Shown: piece after piece, positions 11,315 through 22,705 of the stretch
Layout: each line of letters opens with the position of its first letter
How positions within the stretch are numbered: the stretch's first letter is position 1
NCBI RefSeq assembly: GCF_904849725.1
Contig: NC_058519.1
Span: 359,755,974-359,819,973, forward strand
Length of the DNA stretch: 64,000 nucleotides
Origin: Hordeum vulgare subsp. vulgare
Taxonomy: Eukaryota > Streptophyta > Magnoliopsida > Poales > Poaceae
Direction of reading: 5' to 3'
Position numbers and translations under genes: made by a program
The notes under the pieces: model-generated
Told to the model about the DNA's origin: nothing
Seen by the model: the letters and a program-made list of their open reading frames with translations, nothing else
Database searches by the model: none

Positions 11315-13760
11315 CTTATAGATAAGCTAATAATAGATATTTTGCGTCTTTCGATATGCGAAGAGAAGTAAGAAGGTTGACTATTGGGATAACGAAGATA
11401 TGACCATATTTCTGATCAATTCAACAGACGAGATCGGATAGTAGAATAGAGAGAAGGATCTTCTACTTTCTGAAAATGATAGAGAGTCAGGAGAGGGTCT
11501 ATGTTAATAGTGCTCTTTAGATAGGGAGAGGAAAGACGTAACTAGACCGTGAAAATAATATAATCTTTTACCGCTACATCCGCTGGAGAAGAAAACTCAG
11601 CAAAGGATATTCCTATCCTTTCTCTAGTTGAAGACTAATCTGGATATTCCCTAACATGCTTGACTTCGAGTTCTTGGAGTGACAACTTTCTTTGTACACA
11701 AGGGTCCCTTACTTTATTACTTTTCCACTTCATTGATCTGAAAGAAGTGACAGAAGAAAGCTACATGCATATACCCCTGCCCTGGGGGAACAAGTGCCAC
11801 CTCAACAGTTATATTCTAAATCGTTAAGCCTTGCAACCCTTTCTTTTGTATCAGACCTTTCCCGATTTCCTTACTTTCCTTGTTCACTCAAACTTCAAAA
11901 ATTCCTTCCATGAATCTAGGGACGGAAAACCACCTGTGACTTCGCCAAGTCTCCCTTTCTTTGGTCGAAGGCCTCAGGTCAAGATCCTTTTTCCTATCTA
12001 TTGAAAATGCATAGAGAGATGCTTCTTCATCTTCAAGTTGGAAGTGTAAGAAGAAATGCGGTAAATAGGAGTTCCATCTACCACGCACTCGACCCACACT
12101 CCAGCTAACTTCAGCATCCATACTCAGCTATGAGGAAGGTGCCGGGGACACTATGAACACACACGTACTTGGTTGACTTAACGTCCCGTCTCACAACCGT
12201 GTAAGATCTAATAAACAAACAACTTGCTTGCCCAATCCCTATTGAGAGGATTTCTTGAGCTTGAACTTCCTTTTGTAGCTCCGCACAAAAGGACTTCTTT
12301 TCATCCGCAATGAAGCTTATACCACCACTTGGTGAGTAAGGCCTGATTTCGTCCCGTCCATAGCACTTCAGAAGTCACTTTGGCGTGGCGCTGCTGGATA
12401 CTTATGTTCAATAGGAATAGGAGGAAAAAAAGCTATTGATGAGCATCTATTGGAGTCGATCATTTCCAAGATCTAATTCTAGTTTCTTATTATGTAGTTG
12501 AAACACCTCACAATCTTCAGTTTTACGCTTACGCTTAAGGGATGAAATGTTCTTGGTGGATGCAGGACCTAGTACTACAAAAATTTGCATTAAAGATGAG
12601 CTTACATGAGTGCCAATCAAGGGAGCCACCAGGCTTGAGAATAAGGTGGTATCAAAGAATTAGTGGCTGGTGAATGACTCATCAAAAAGCGGATTTCTGA
12701 GAGGTTCTTTATCAATCTAGTGGCCAATGAATCACTTATCAAAGAGCGAGCAGCCGCCAGGTTTAATGATTTTTTGGACCCTGGATGTAGCGGCTGGTGA
12801 ACCGCGTCTTCTTCCACAAAGATTCATACAAAACCGAGCTTGGATAGAACTAAAGAAGGTTTGGCGAACGAAGAAAAATGTCAAAGGGTTTAGTATAAAA
12901 AAATCAAAGGAGGTTATTCAGTAGCCATCGCGGGTTTCATTACTTTTCTTCCATTCAAAAAAGCTCTTCACAAAAAAAGGATAGCGAATGATCGATTCAC
13001 CATTGATAGCATTAAGCCTACAAGGAGGGATATTGTGATAATAGTGACCTCCGGGCTACCATGTCAATTGTAAAAAGTAGTTGATTCGTGTCTTGCAGGA
13101 GCAATAATAGTGAAATGAGGACGTAAGCCCCCTAGGTCTTCCTCTTCCTTCTAAACTAATTGCTTTCGCTTGACTCTTCCAGGAGAAAAGTATAATAAGT
13201 GGTTGAAGGAAAGCGAAAAGGAATGGCTTTTTCATGTACCAAATCCGTGATCTAGACATCAAGCAAAAATGTACATACAATCAAAGAGAGCAGTTATTTG
13301 TAGTGACTGGTGTATTGGTTAGAGATGCAAGGAGAGACTCGGTTATGGTGTGGTAAAGATCTTGCTCCAATTCTCGGATTCAGGTAGAAAGTAAGAGCAG
13401 TAGCATATTCGTAGGAGAGATTTTTTACTTGAAATTACTAGTCCTCGTAGTTGGAAAAAAGCTCTGAATACATATTTAAAGCATCAATATAGGTAGTCCA
13501 ATCAATATATTTCCCTTTTTCCAGTCTCTGATCGGATGATTGCCGCTTGTGTGAATTTCATTGTTGTGGGTCCCGTGTGTGCTCGAATAATATTATTTTA
13601 GGATTCAGGTTGGTATTTACTTATTATGGTCTCTTCTAATAGTGGTCCCTTGGTATTCAGGTTGTAAAATCCTCATAGGAATGTCGATTGTTATACCTTG
13701 TTTTTGTAATGGTCTATCTTATTTAAAAAGCCGAAAGATAAACAAGCTCTTGGAACCGAA
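11315..13760. other. Candidate mitochondrial-derived block (NUMT-like)
   Basis: About 2.4 kb with evenly mixed base composition, no TE motifs and no subterminal repeats, quite unlike its triplet-repeat flanks. The texture (many AAAGAAAG/CTTTCTTT words, short interrupted frames, phrases such as CTTTCCCGATTTCCTTAC) resembles intergenic grass mitochondrial DNA. I could not identify a specific mitochondrial gene. An interrupted frame at 12727-12990 (RFIQNRAWIELKKVW...) might be a remnant of one. It lies wholly inside CACTA 1. An unknown repeat is the main alternative. Confidence 0.4.
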
Positions 13761-13861
13761 GGTATGTCTGAGCATTCTGGGCAGGTCGCAAGAAGCCGCT
13801 TTTAGAAGGTTTGGAGCAACCGCAATTTTTCACCATATTACCCGCTTCCAATTTTTCACCA

Positions 13862-14040
13862 TGCCACCGTGGGACCGCTTTCGCGAGCTCTGCCTTCTCC
13901 GGTTTGGCCCCCCCCATCCGTGGCAGCCGACTGACAGCCCTCGGCCGCTTACCGTTTACCTCAACGGTCCAGGACTACGCCGACCGATTCCAAGCCCTGG
14001 CATGCCACGCGCCAGGCATATCCGGGACTTCGACGCCCTC
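13862..14040 (+). pseudogene. Retrotransposon gag fragment inside CACTA 1
   Basis: Plus-strand reading gives MPPWDRFRELCLLRFGPP. After a frameshift at a C-run near 13908-13915 it gives IRGSRLTALGRLPFTS followed by TVQDYADRFQALACHAP. This is the central capsid segment of an LTR-retrotransposon gag (the W..F...L..RFGP and F..TVQDY.DRF motifs). It is truncated on both sides and merges into TCC repeats at its right end. It is probably a scrap captured by the CACTA or left by an older insertion. Confidence 0.7.
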
Positions 14041-14065
14041 ACGATGACATTCTGGCGGCTGGGAC

Positions 14066-14379
14066 GCCAAATTGGCCTTGGCCTCCTCCTCCTCCTCCTC
14101 CTCCTCTTTATGTCTTTTTTGAGCTAAATTACCTAATTATGTCTTTTTTGAGCTAAATTACCTAATTATGTCTTCTTGGAGCTAAATTGGCTAATTATCT
14201 CATTTTAGAGGAAAACAAGCTAAGTTTGGAGGAGAAACTTACCGTAGTGGTCATCAAGGAGGAGAAACACCACGGTTGCTCGCGTCGGCTTCGTTTGGAT
14301 ACGGTTGCCCTGGAGAAGGGTCGTGCGATGTCGCTCGGGAGTTATTCTGCAGAAAATATATTTTGCAATGTCTCAGTTA
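14066..14379. other. CACTA 1 spacer between gag scrap and transposase gene
   Basis: Contains repeated phrases TTTTTTGAGCTAAATTACC (two copies, near 14117 and 14147) that also occur near 10650-10690. This links the triplet-hairpin region and this side of the foreign block. No gene is seen. Confidence 0.5.
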
Positions 14380-16799
14380 GCATGATGACACTCAATTATT
14401 AATACTAGTTTATAATGAAACTCATCGTGCCAATCGAAGAGAAGACGGGCATCGGCGGAGGGACTTGACCGCTCTTCTCGCACACACCCTGAAGAGTGGG
14501 TCGTATTAGTTAGTATTGAAACAGACATTACACACATGATTTGGCTAATGTGAAAAAAAACATACCACAAAAAGCTCGTACAGGGCCCGTTGACCCGCCT
14601 CATTCCGGGCCCTCTCCTCCTCAAGCAATCGTGTCGTGCTCTGGTCCCTCTCATCAAGAGCAGCCTGAAGAGCAGCCTGGCTTGCCAATCTCTCTTTCTC
14701 AAGAGCAGCCTGGTTTGCCGCTCTCTCTTTCTGAAGAGCAGCCTGAAAATACATTCCTCGTTACCACAGTAATGATCTATGGTGACACACATAATGAAAT
14801 GGATGAAAGTGTTCTTAGTCCGTACAACTAACCTCGATGGCAAGTTCGACTGGCCGTGGACGACGCGTTATCTCAGGACAGTTGCTCGATTGGCGCGCCT
14901 TGATCTCCGGAAGAGTGAGTGGACAACGTATTATCCCATCTCCAATGGCTATCGAGCCATGGGGCCTCCCGCCACCAGATATCATCACCAGCTCTGGATC
15001 CAAAGGTTCCTGGCTAGGGTTAAAGTCATCCCCTTTCGTAGCCTTCCCCGCGTCCCTGTATGCCACGAGCTTCTGGTGGGATGATATGTTGGTGAAGTTA
15101 CTGGGATCATCTAGGTCAGACTCAGAGAATGCCTTCGCCTTCTTGTACGAGGCAGTATGGGCCATGCCATAAACGTCGTACAAGTGTGGCATCTCAGTCT
15201 TATTGTGATGCGCCTAAAAGAGAGGAACAAAATATTAGCATAAGAATGAATTGCATGAATCATGAAGCAAATCACATACCCATTTCGTCCAAACTGAAGT
15301 AAGTTGGCGCTGCCTTGATGGTGTGGCACACCAACCATTTGGCTACGCCGATCCTTCGCATTATCGTGGACGGCTCGCCAGCTGCCTGTGCACCACTCAT
15401 CAACCAACGCCTCCCAACAATCCATCTTATCCGCACACCATCTCGGGGGCACCTGTAAGTTATTAGAAAGAATTTTCAGCGCTACGCCTATGAATGAAAT
15501 CAAGAAAACTACGTAGAAGGACTTAAGAATAGGTAATTACCTTCATGTATTGCTCCTTCTTCAGAAACTTTCCGCGGCAATCCTTCTTCTCCTTCTTAAT
15601 ACCACGCGTGGCGTAGTAATCTCGAATAGCCTGCGGCCGAGCCTCGTGGCGCAAGTTCTGTAGTAACCGCCTACACTCGACCTCGAGAACCCTGGCCGCC
15701 GCCTCCTCATATCCATCCTCACACCTATAGAAGGTCTGCAATCAAACGTGAAAACACCGATTAGTATAATAATGAGGTATATGCTTAATTTTAGATTCTG
15801 TAAAAGGATAATTTACCCAAAAGCTCCTGATCACCATCTCGGCCCTCGTGTGGCACAAGACACCATCTATAATCTCCTCCGGCGGGGCCTGCGCAGCCTG
15901 GTAGTGCTCCCAGGTAAATCCTAGTGTAGGAACCTGACCCTCACCAGGCAACGTGACAAACCCCGGGAAATTTGTCCAGCAAAGCACACCAAGGACGGAG
16001 TTCGACCTGCGGACTCCAAGACGGTGTACCCATCCCCTGCAGTATGATAAGGTCAGCGCATTAGATATTTGAACAAACTTGAAGGCAAAAGCTAAAAAAA
16101 GGGTAAATGTACTTACCTATCTCCTTCAGGTTTTATCACCGGCCTCTGCTCGCGGGTAGCCGGGGCGACCGGGAGACGTGTACTACCACGCTTGTACACG
16201 GTAGCCGGGGCCCCGTCCACCTGCACATCGCCCTTGCTATCCGTAAGCTCATCCCCGCCATCCCCGCACCCTGAGCCACCCGGACCCTCGGTCCAATCCG
16301 GCAACTCGGTACGATCCGGCCAAGGCTCCCATCCGGACCTCTCCACGTCGGGTGAAGCCTCCGGAACCGTAGTCTCCTCCGGCTTCTCCTGGGCCGAATG
16401 CACCTCGACCCGAGGCTGCTCCTGGACCGGAGTCTCATGGGACGAATGCCCGTGAACACCAGGCTCCTGGACCGGAGTCCCCGTAGCCTCCTCCGCAAAC
16501 GGGTCGACCATACTAGTCCTATGCTCGGGTGAATGAGCTGGTGGTGGTGGCGAGGACGGCTCAACAGTCCTCCTGGATCTTCCGCGGTCACCACCTCTCC
16601 ATGTACCCTTCCCCTTCTTCCCTACCCGACCAGCACCTCTATTAGCGGGCAATGCCGCCGACGAAGAAGAACCCCCGGCTGGTGTCGAAAGACTGTCTGC
16701 CAAGGCTCTACGGAGAGATAGGGGTGGAAGGGAAGTACCACCCCTCGTGCGGGGCACCTGGGAAGAACCCGTCGAGCGCTCTGGACCCGCGCCCACCAT
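14380..16799 (-). CDS. CACTA accessory transposase (Transposase_24/TNP1-like), spliced
   Basis: A multi-exon gene of the plant En/Spm-associated Transposase_24 type, thought to act with the catalytic transposase at the terminal repeats. Exons (minus) read by eye: 16799-16117 (Pro/Ser-rich N-terminus), 16036-15817 (WTNFPGFVTLPGEG), 15735-15541 (RCEDGYEEAAARVLEVEC), 15452-15280 (PPRWCADKMDCWEALVDEW), 15213-14833 (MPHLYDVYGMAHTASYKKAK), 14742-14566 (coiled-coil AALQKERAANQAALEKERL) and a poorly defined last exon near 14488. Introns have GT-AG ends, and exons 1-4 join in phase. The simplest exon 4-5 junction is off by one base, which may be a lesion. The promoter is probably at 16800-18600. Confidence 0.72.
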
Positions 16800-16929
16800 C
16801 TTTCAACACCTGCCATGATAAAGATTAAAAGAAATTAGTACAACATAAAAAAATTGAATGACTGACATGAATAATAATATGTACATGAATAATAAATATT
16901 AAAATATATAGATATTATCTTCTGTTGCC

Positions 16930-17400
16930 CGGCTCTCCAAGGAGCCGGAACCCTAGCCTCCGCCGCACCTAACCCTAGCCACGACGGCGCCATCTCACCG
17001 GCGCGTCCGCTCCAGCCCTCGCTCCCCTCCTCCCTGCCCTTACAACCTACGCCGAAGGCCCGGTAGGAACCCTAGTCCTACCAATTTGGTATCCAGAGAT
17101 TCCAGGCTGATCATGTCGCTCCCTCCACCACCGCCGCCGCTCAACACCACCACCGCCCCACTGACGCAAACCATCACCACCGCCCCGCTGGGACCCAACC
17201 CCCGACGCCCAGCGTCGCCCCCACTACCTACGGGCCGCCGTCGCTGCCGTGGGCCACCCCGGCCTTCCAGCCACTCCACGGAGGGGCGCCGCCACTGCCG
17301 CCGCAGCTGCTGCTGCAGCACTACCACGCCACGGGCACTCCCTGGCCGGTGTGACCGGCCACCACCGCGCCGCTGGGGGGCTGCCCCAACAGTCGCTACC
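16930..17400 (+). pseudogene. Second gag scrap: Pro-rich gag N-terminus in CACTA 1
   Basis: The plus strand encodes a proline-rich stretch (LPPPPPPLNTTTAPLTQT), followed in a shifted frame by YGPPSLPWATPAFQPLHGG and a run of Leu/Gln/His residues. This resembles the N-terminus of wheat-type LTR-retrotransposon gag proteins of the same sort as the 13862-14040 piece. It is preceded by an ACCCTAGCC-rich leader. It stands isolated upstream of the transposase gene. Alternatively it is the GC-rich 5' leader of a host gene. Confidence 0.4.
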
Positions 17401-17487
17401 GGCCACCACGGCACAGGCGTCGGGGGTCGGGGTAGGGGGTCGGGGGTCGAGGGTGAGTGTTGTCGGGGGTCGGGGGTCGGGGGTCGA

Positions 17488-17571
17488 GGTTACCTATAAA
17501 ACTTTCTAGGTTACCTATAAAACTTTCTAGGTTACCTATAAAACTTTCCAGGTTACCTATACTACTTTATA
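17488..17571. repeat. 21-bp tandem repeat (4 copies)
   Basis: The unit GGTTACCTATAAAACTTTCTA is repeated at 17488, 17509, 17530 and 17551, with the last copy diverged. It lies between the GC-rich gag scrap and the next repeat. Confidence 0.85.
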
Positions 17572-17607
17572 AAACTTTGCAGGTTCCATAAAAAAATATT
17601 TCATGCC

Positions 17608-17765
17608 GGGGTGTCGTCGAGATGTCGTGTCGGGGCGTCGTGTCGGGGTTTCGGGCCATCGTGTCGGGTGTCAGGGGTGTCGTCGAGATGTCGTGTCGGG
17701 GCGTCATGTCGGGGTTTCGGGGCATCGTGACGGGTGTCAGGGGTGTCGTCGAGATGTCGTGTCGG
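17608..17765. repeat. 66-bp tandem repeat (about 2.4 copies)
   Basis: The phrase GTGTCGTCGAGATGTCGTGT recurs at 17611, 17677 and 17743. It is a CpG-rich minisatellite inside CACTA 1; the apparent frames on both strands are repeat artefacts. Confidence 0.85.
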
Positions 17766-17779
17766 TGCAACAACTACTA

Positions 17780-18280
17780 TTGCGAGTTGTTGTAATATCC
17801 TCGGTGTTGAAGTCGAATATCACCGGTGCCTGAAGGGGGTGGTCCCAACAGTAATGTTTCTGCACCGACCTGCATGGGGGTGGTTGCAGCAGCATCGTTG
17901 TTGCAGCACGTGAGCTCGATGGCATAGCAGCCATGGCAGGTGTGTGACAAGCTCACCGACGTTCCCCAACGTTGTGGCTAGTGCAAGCATAGGCGGCGAC
18001 CAGAGGGCTCTACACGGTCAACTAGAAACCTAACAACTAACCTAACACACAGTAGGTAATTAACAACTAACCTAACACCTAACCTAGCTCGAGGGGTAAT
18101 ACCACTAACAACTAACCTAATTACCACTAACAACAACAAGTAACCTAACTAACCTAATTACCAGTATGTAACCACTAACAACTAACCTAACTAACCTAAC
18201 TAACAATAGGTAATTAACAACTAACCTAACTAACCTAATTAATGAATTAAACGAAAAAAGGAAAAAAAGGACTCACCGAG
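17780..18280. other. CACTA 1 spacer with AACCTAA-rich sequence
   Basis: About 18020-18240 is a degenerate run of CTAACCTAA/AACAACTAACC words. No gene is recognised. It may be 5' leader or intron of the minus-strand transposase gene. Confidence 0.5.
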
Positions 18281-18610
18281 CTCCGGCGGTGGAGGAGAGG
18301 GCGGTGGAGGGGGGGCGCAGGGCGGCGGTGGGGTGTGTAGGTGGGGAGGTGGGGGGGAGGCGGCGGCGATGCGGCGGCGGCGGTGGGGCGGCGGCGGCGC
18401 TGGGGGAGCAGGGAGGAGGAGGAGGCCCGCAGGGGGGTCGCAGGGCGGTGGTGGGGAGGTGGGGGGGAGGCGGCGGCGGTGGGGCGGCGGCGGCGCTGGG
18501 GGCGCAGGGAGGAGGAGGAGGCCCGCAGGGGGGGCAGGGCGTGCGTGGGAGAGAGAGAGCGCGTGGGAGAGAGAGAGTGCGTGGGAGAGAGGAGAGAGGT
18601 AGGCGCGCGG
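18280..18610. other. CpG-rich GGC/GGA island
   Basis: Extremely GC-rich (CGGCGGCGG and GGAGGAGG words), ending in GAGAGA/GCGTGGGA repeats. It lies just inside the right subterminal repeats and upstream of the minus-strand transposase gene, so it could be its promoter or leader. It contains an internal duplication of about 110 bp (compare 18340-18420 and 18450-18530). Its open frames are compositional artefacts. Confidence 0.6.
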
Positions 18611-18634
18611 CGACCGTTAACTTTTCGGGGGTCC

Positions 18635-18958
18635 ATCTCCTTTGCCGTCTGCCACTGATCCCCTTTGCCGTCAGCCACGGACGGCAAAGCTACTCAGGCA
18701 GACGGCAAAGGGGTGGGTGGGGCCGGGGTGGGATGGGGAGAGAGGAGGGGTGGGGTGGAACAGCTTTGCCGTCGGCCATCCCTACCTTTTCCGTCTATCA
18801 GCACACGGCACAGAGGAGGATGATGGCAAATATTTATTTTGCCATCAGCCTCCTCTTTACCGTCTGTTTTTTGCCAACACACGGTAAAGAGGTTCTTCGC
18901 CGTCCGCTGGCTGACGGCAAAGATTTGGCGGACGGAAAATATAGGAATTCCAGTAGTG
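18635..18958. repeat. CACTA 1 right subterminal repeats and terminus
   Basis: Repeated TTTGCCGTC/GACGGCAAA motifs in both orientations, ending in the terminal inverted repeat CCAGTAGTG at 18958. It mirrors 9133-9680. Confidence 0.88.
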
Positions 18959-18961
18959 ATA

Positions 18962-20445
18962 CATGTTGCAAAAGTTTTTATTAGTAATCGAAACAAAGTG
19001 CTAAACGCATACTCCGAGGGGAAGGGTTGGTAGGTGTAAACCATCGCGCGATCCCGACCTCAACACAAAGGATGACAATCAATAGATCAATTATGCTCCG
19101 ACTTCCTAACATAGCGGTTCGCCATACGTGCATGCTACAGGAATCACTAACTTCAACACAAGTATTTCTAGATTCACAACACCCTACTAACATAGCTTTT
19201 AATATTACCGAATCCATGACTCAAAACTAATTGAGAGGAATCGAAACTATTCTTTCTACTCAATGCACATGAAGATGGAGGTTTTTGCATCCTCTTTGGG
19301 TACCTAGCACATGGGACTACTTTCATAGCATAAGCCAACTACCAAATCACGCACTGCCATGCTCTAAAGATATAAGTGAAGCACAAGAGCAAAAGTATCT
19401 AGCTCAAAAGATATAAGTGAAGCACTATGAGCAAAAGTATCTAGCTCAAAAGATATAAGTGAAGCACAATGAGCATTCTAGCAAAATCACGATGAGTGCA
19501 TGTCTCTCTCTCTCAAAAATGTGTGCAGCAAGGATGATTGTGAAACAACAAAAAGAAGAGACTCCTATGATATAAGACGCTCCAAGCAAAACACATATCA
19601 TGTGGTGAATAAAAATATAGCTCCAAGTAATGTTACCGATGGATTGAAGACGAAAGAGGGGATGCCTTCTCGGGGCATCCCCAAGCATAGGCTTTTTGGT
19701 GTCCTTGAATTTGGCTTGGGGTGCCTTGGGCATCCCCAAGCTTGAGCTCTTTCCACTCCTTATCTCTTTGTCCATGAGAACATCATCCAAAACTTGAAAA
19801 CTTCACAACACAAAACTTAAACAGAAACTTGTGATAACATTAGTACAAGAAAACAAACTACCACTTCTTTTGGTACTGTAGCAAACTTGAATTCCATCTA
19901 TATTGATGATGACCTATTGTATTCTCACTTTCCCATGGGTAGTACCCCCACCCACCCCCCCCCCCCCCCCCCGATACTAACCATAGTATCATTAAAACAA
20001 GCAACCAACTCAACAAAAACAGAATCTTTCAAAAACAGACCAGTCTGTAGCAATCTGTATACGTCGTATACTTCTGGTACCTCAAAAAACTGAAACATTA
20101 CGACGGTCTAGGGAAAAAGCATATCAATCAGCATAAAAAAGAATCAACTCAAAAGCTCTATCTTAATAAAAATGAAAAATCATCTCGTGAGCGAAAAGTT
20201 TCTGTCTTTTTCCAGCAAGATCAAACAACCATTACCAAGACTAATCATAAAGGTTTTGCTTGGCTCAAACACAAAAAGAAACACAAAAAACACAATCACA
20301 ACAGAATTGTGAAAGTGTGGACACAACAAAACAGAAAGAAAAAGATGAATTCATTGGGTTGCCTCCCAACAAGCGCTATTGTTTAACGCCCTTAGCTGGG
20401 CATAGTAGCGATAGAATCACGTATCGTCGTCTTTGGTGCGCAAAC
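18962..20445 (-). other. Athila internal region between gag-protease and CACTA, no pol
   Basis: Continuation of the Athila 3' internal region. It contains three 41-bp tandem units (AAGATATAAGTGAAGCAC at 19367, 19408 and 19449), two AAGCTTGGGGATGCC-like motifs near 19680-19745, and a 17-base C-run near 19956-19972. The reverse transcriptase and integrase expected after protease in an autonomous Athila are absent. No gene is seen. Confidence 0.75.
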
Positions 20446-22495
20446 CTAAGTGGACCTCATCATAGATTCATAAGGATATCTTATTTTCTTTCTAGGAAAG
20501 TGTTCCATGCCATTCCTTAAAGGAAATTGAAATCTAATATTCCCTTCCTTCATATCGATGATAGCACCGATAGTCCTTAGGAAAGGTCTACCAAGAATAA
20601 TAGGGCATGTAGGATTGCAATCAATGTCAAGCACAATGAAATCCACAGGTAAATAGTTCCTATTTGCAATAATAAGAACATCATTGATCCTTCCCATGGG
20701 TTTCTTGATAGTAGAATCAGCAAGATGCAAATTAAGAGAACACTCTTCAATCTCATTAAAACCCAGAATATCACATAAAGACTTTGGAATCGCAGAAACA
20801 CTAGCACCCAAATCACACAAAGCATTGCACTCATAGTTTTTGATTTTGATTTTGATGGTAGGTTCCCACTCATCATGAAGCTTTCTAGGGATAGAGACTT
20901 CCAATTCAAGTTTCTCTTCATGAGCTTTTATCATAGCTTCGACGATATGATCGGTAAAGGCTTTGTTTTGGCTATAAGCGTGCGGAGAGTTCAACATGGA
21001 TTGCATCAAAGAAATGCATTCAATCAAGGAGCAACTATCATAATTGAATTCCTTGAAATCCACGGTAGTAATTTCATTACTACTCAAAGTTATAACGTCT
21101 TCTACTCCACTTTTAACGCTTTTAGTATCAAGATAGATGGACTCCGAATCATTGGGGCACTTTTCAACCAAAGTGGATTCATATCCAGCCCCGTAATCAT
21201 TAGGTTTGACACAAGAAAACAAAGATTCCATGGGAGTCACACCGAGCACTTTAAGATCTTCGTTATTCTCATCACGAGAACACGCCTTTTTAAGCCATTC
21301 ATGTCTAGCACGAATTTGGGCGGTTCTTTCTTGGCTCTCAATCATGGAAACACGCATAGCTTTCAAAGTTTCATCCATGTTGATTTTGGGAGGAGCACAT
21401 CTAACTTTCAAAGCATCAACATCACAAGAAATCCTATCAACGATCTTAGCCAAATCGTCAATTTTGAGTAGTTTTTCCTCTATGGACGCATTGAAAATCT
21501 TTTGAGAATTGATGAACTCTTTGATATTAGTCTCTAGATCAGAGGGTAATCTATTATAATTTCCATGGGTATTGTTGTAGGAGTTGCCAAAGTTATTAGA
21601 GGAGTTACTAGGAAAAGGCCTAGGAACATAGTTTCCTCTAAAAGAGTTGTTGTTGCCAAAGTTATTCCTACCAACAAAATTTACGTCCAAGCTAGCGTTG
21701 CTACTCTCAATCAAAGAAGACAAAGGCAAATCATTAGCATCCAAAGGAGAACTTCTACTAGCAACCAAATTCATTAACCCATCCATCTTAGCACTCAACG
21801 AGTTAATTTCCTCTATAGCGTGTACCTTCTTACTAGTAGGTGACCTTTCAGTGTGCCACTGAGAGTAGTTCGTCATGATGTTGTCTAAGAGCTTTGTGGC
21901 TTCTCCTAACGTGATTTCCATGAACGTTCCACCTGAGGCGGAGTCCAAAATATTTCTAGAAGCCAAATTCAAGCCAGCGTAAAAGATTTGAATAATGATC
22001 CAATGGCTCAAGCCATGAGCGGGACAATTTCTAATCATTAATTTCATTCTCTCCCAAGCTTGTGCAACATGCTCATGATCAAGTTGCTTGAAATTCATGA
22101 TATCATTACGGAGAGAGATGATCTTAGCCGGCGGAAAATACTTGGATATATAAGCATCTTTGCACTTATCCCAAGAATCGATACTATTTTTGGGCAAAGA
22201 AGAAAACCAAGTTTTTGCGCGATTTCGCAACAAGAAAGGAAAAAAGCTTCAATTTAATCACGTCATTATCCACATATCTTTTCTTTTGCATATCTCAAAT
22301 CTCAATGAAGGTATTGATATGGGATGCGGCATCTTCACTAGGAAGGCCAGAGAATTGCTCTTTCATAACAAGATTCATCAAAGTGGCATTGATTTCCTAT
22401 GACTCTGCACTAGTGGCGGAAGCAATCGGAGTACTAATAAAATTATTATTAGTAGTAGTATTCGAGAAGACACAAAGTTTGGTGTTTTCATTCAT
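20446..22495 (-). pseudogene. Athila gag-protease
   Basis: Gag-protease of the Athila element. The ATG at 22495 opens MNENTKLCVFSNTT. Stops between about 22400 and 22234 interrupt it before a long frame from 22233 to 20446 (595 codons). That frame begins LRNRAKTWFSSLPKNSID and WDKCKDAYISKYFPPAKI, the conserved Athila capsid segment (W..L....F...YFPP). It continues through an Asn/Gly-rich linker and reaches a retropepsin-like domain near 20820-20560 with ALCDLGASVSAIPKSL, the DLGA variant usual in this lineage, and ILGRPFLRTIGAIIDMKEG. No zinc knuckle is seen. The product would form particles and mature them. The early stops mark a pseudogene. Confidence 0.87.
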
Positions 22496-22677
22496 GGTGA
22501 CTTCAGCAAGCAAGGAAGCACACAAGCAAACAAAAAGCGAGCGAGAAAAAAAAGGCGAATGAAAAAGGCAAATTGGTGAAGTGGGGGAGAGAAAAACGAG
22601 AGGCAACTGGAAAACAAAGTAAATACAAGAGATGAGTTTGCGACACCTACTTGGATGAGTTCTTGACTTGATCTTGC
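22496..22677 (-). other. Athila leader between PBS and gag
   Basis: Untranslated leader, pyrimidine-rich on the minus strand. It is the likely location of packaging signals, but nothing specific is identifiable. Confidence 0.5.
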
Positions 22678-22695
22678 TCCCCGACAACGGCGCCA
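22678..22695 (-). other. Athila primer-binding site (tRNA-Asp type)
   Basis: The minus strand reads TGGCGCCGTTGTCGGGGA, matching the Athila primer-binding consensus TGGCGCCGTTGCCGGGGA with one change. It lies ten bases inside the LTR end at 22706. Confidence 0.88.
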
Positions 22696-22705
22696 GAAAT
22701 CCTTC

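Larger units (their letters stand above)
9133..18958 (-). mobile_element. CACTA (En/Spm) transposon 1, complete, 9.8 kb
   Basis: Terminal inverted repeats start CACTACAGGAATC at 9133 and end with the complement (GATTCC-type ...TTCCAGTAGTG) at 18958. They are flanked by a perfect 3-bp target duplication, ATA at 9130-9132 and 18959-18961. Both ends carry many copies of TTTGCCGTCTGCC in both orientations, the subterminal repeats bound by the accessory transposase in this class. The only transposon-like gene is a spliced Transposase_24-type ORF on the minus strand. I find no TNPD-type catalytic transposase, so the element looks non-autonomous. It is inserted in the Athila internal region. Confidence 0.92.

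Noticed and set aside
12727..12990. Possible mitochondrial protein-gene remnant (RFIQNRAWIELKKVW...)
   Set aside because: I could not match it to any specific mitochondrial gene with confidence, so it is only mentioned as part of the candidate NUMT block.
18020..18240. Telomere-like AACCTAA words
   Set aside because: The words are irregular (CTAACCTAA, AACAACTAACC) and not the CCCTAAA plant telomere repeat.
16192..18700. Several long GC-rich open frames on both strands (Gly/Arg/Ala/Pro-rich)
   Set aside because: Compositional artefacts of CpG-rich repeats and shadows of the minus-strand transposase gene.
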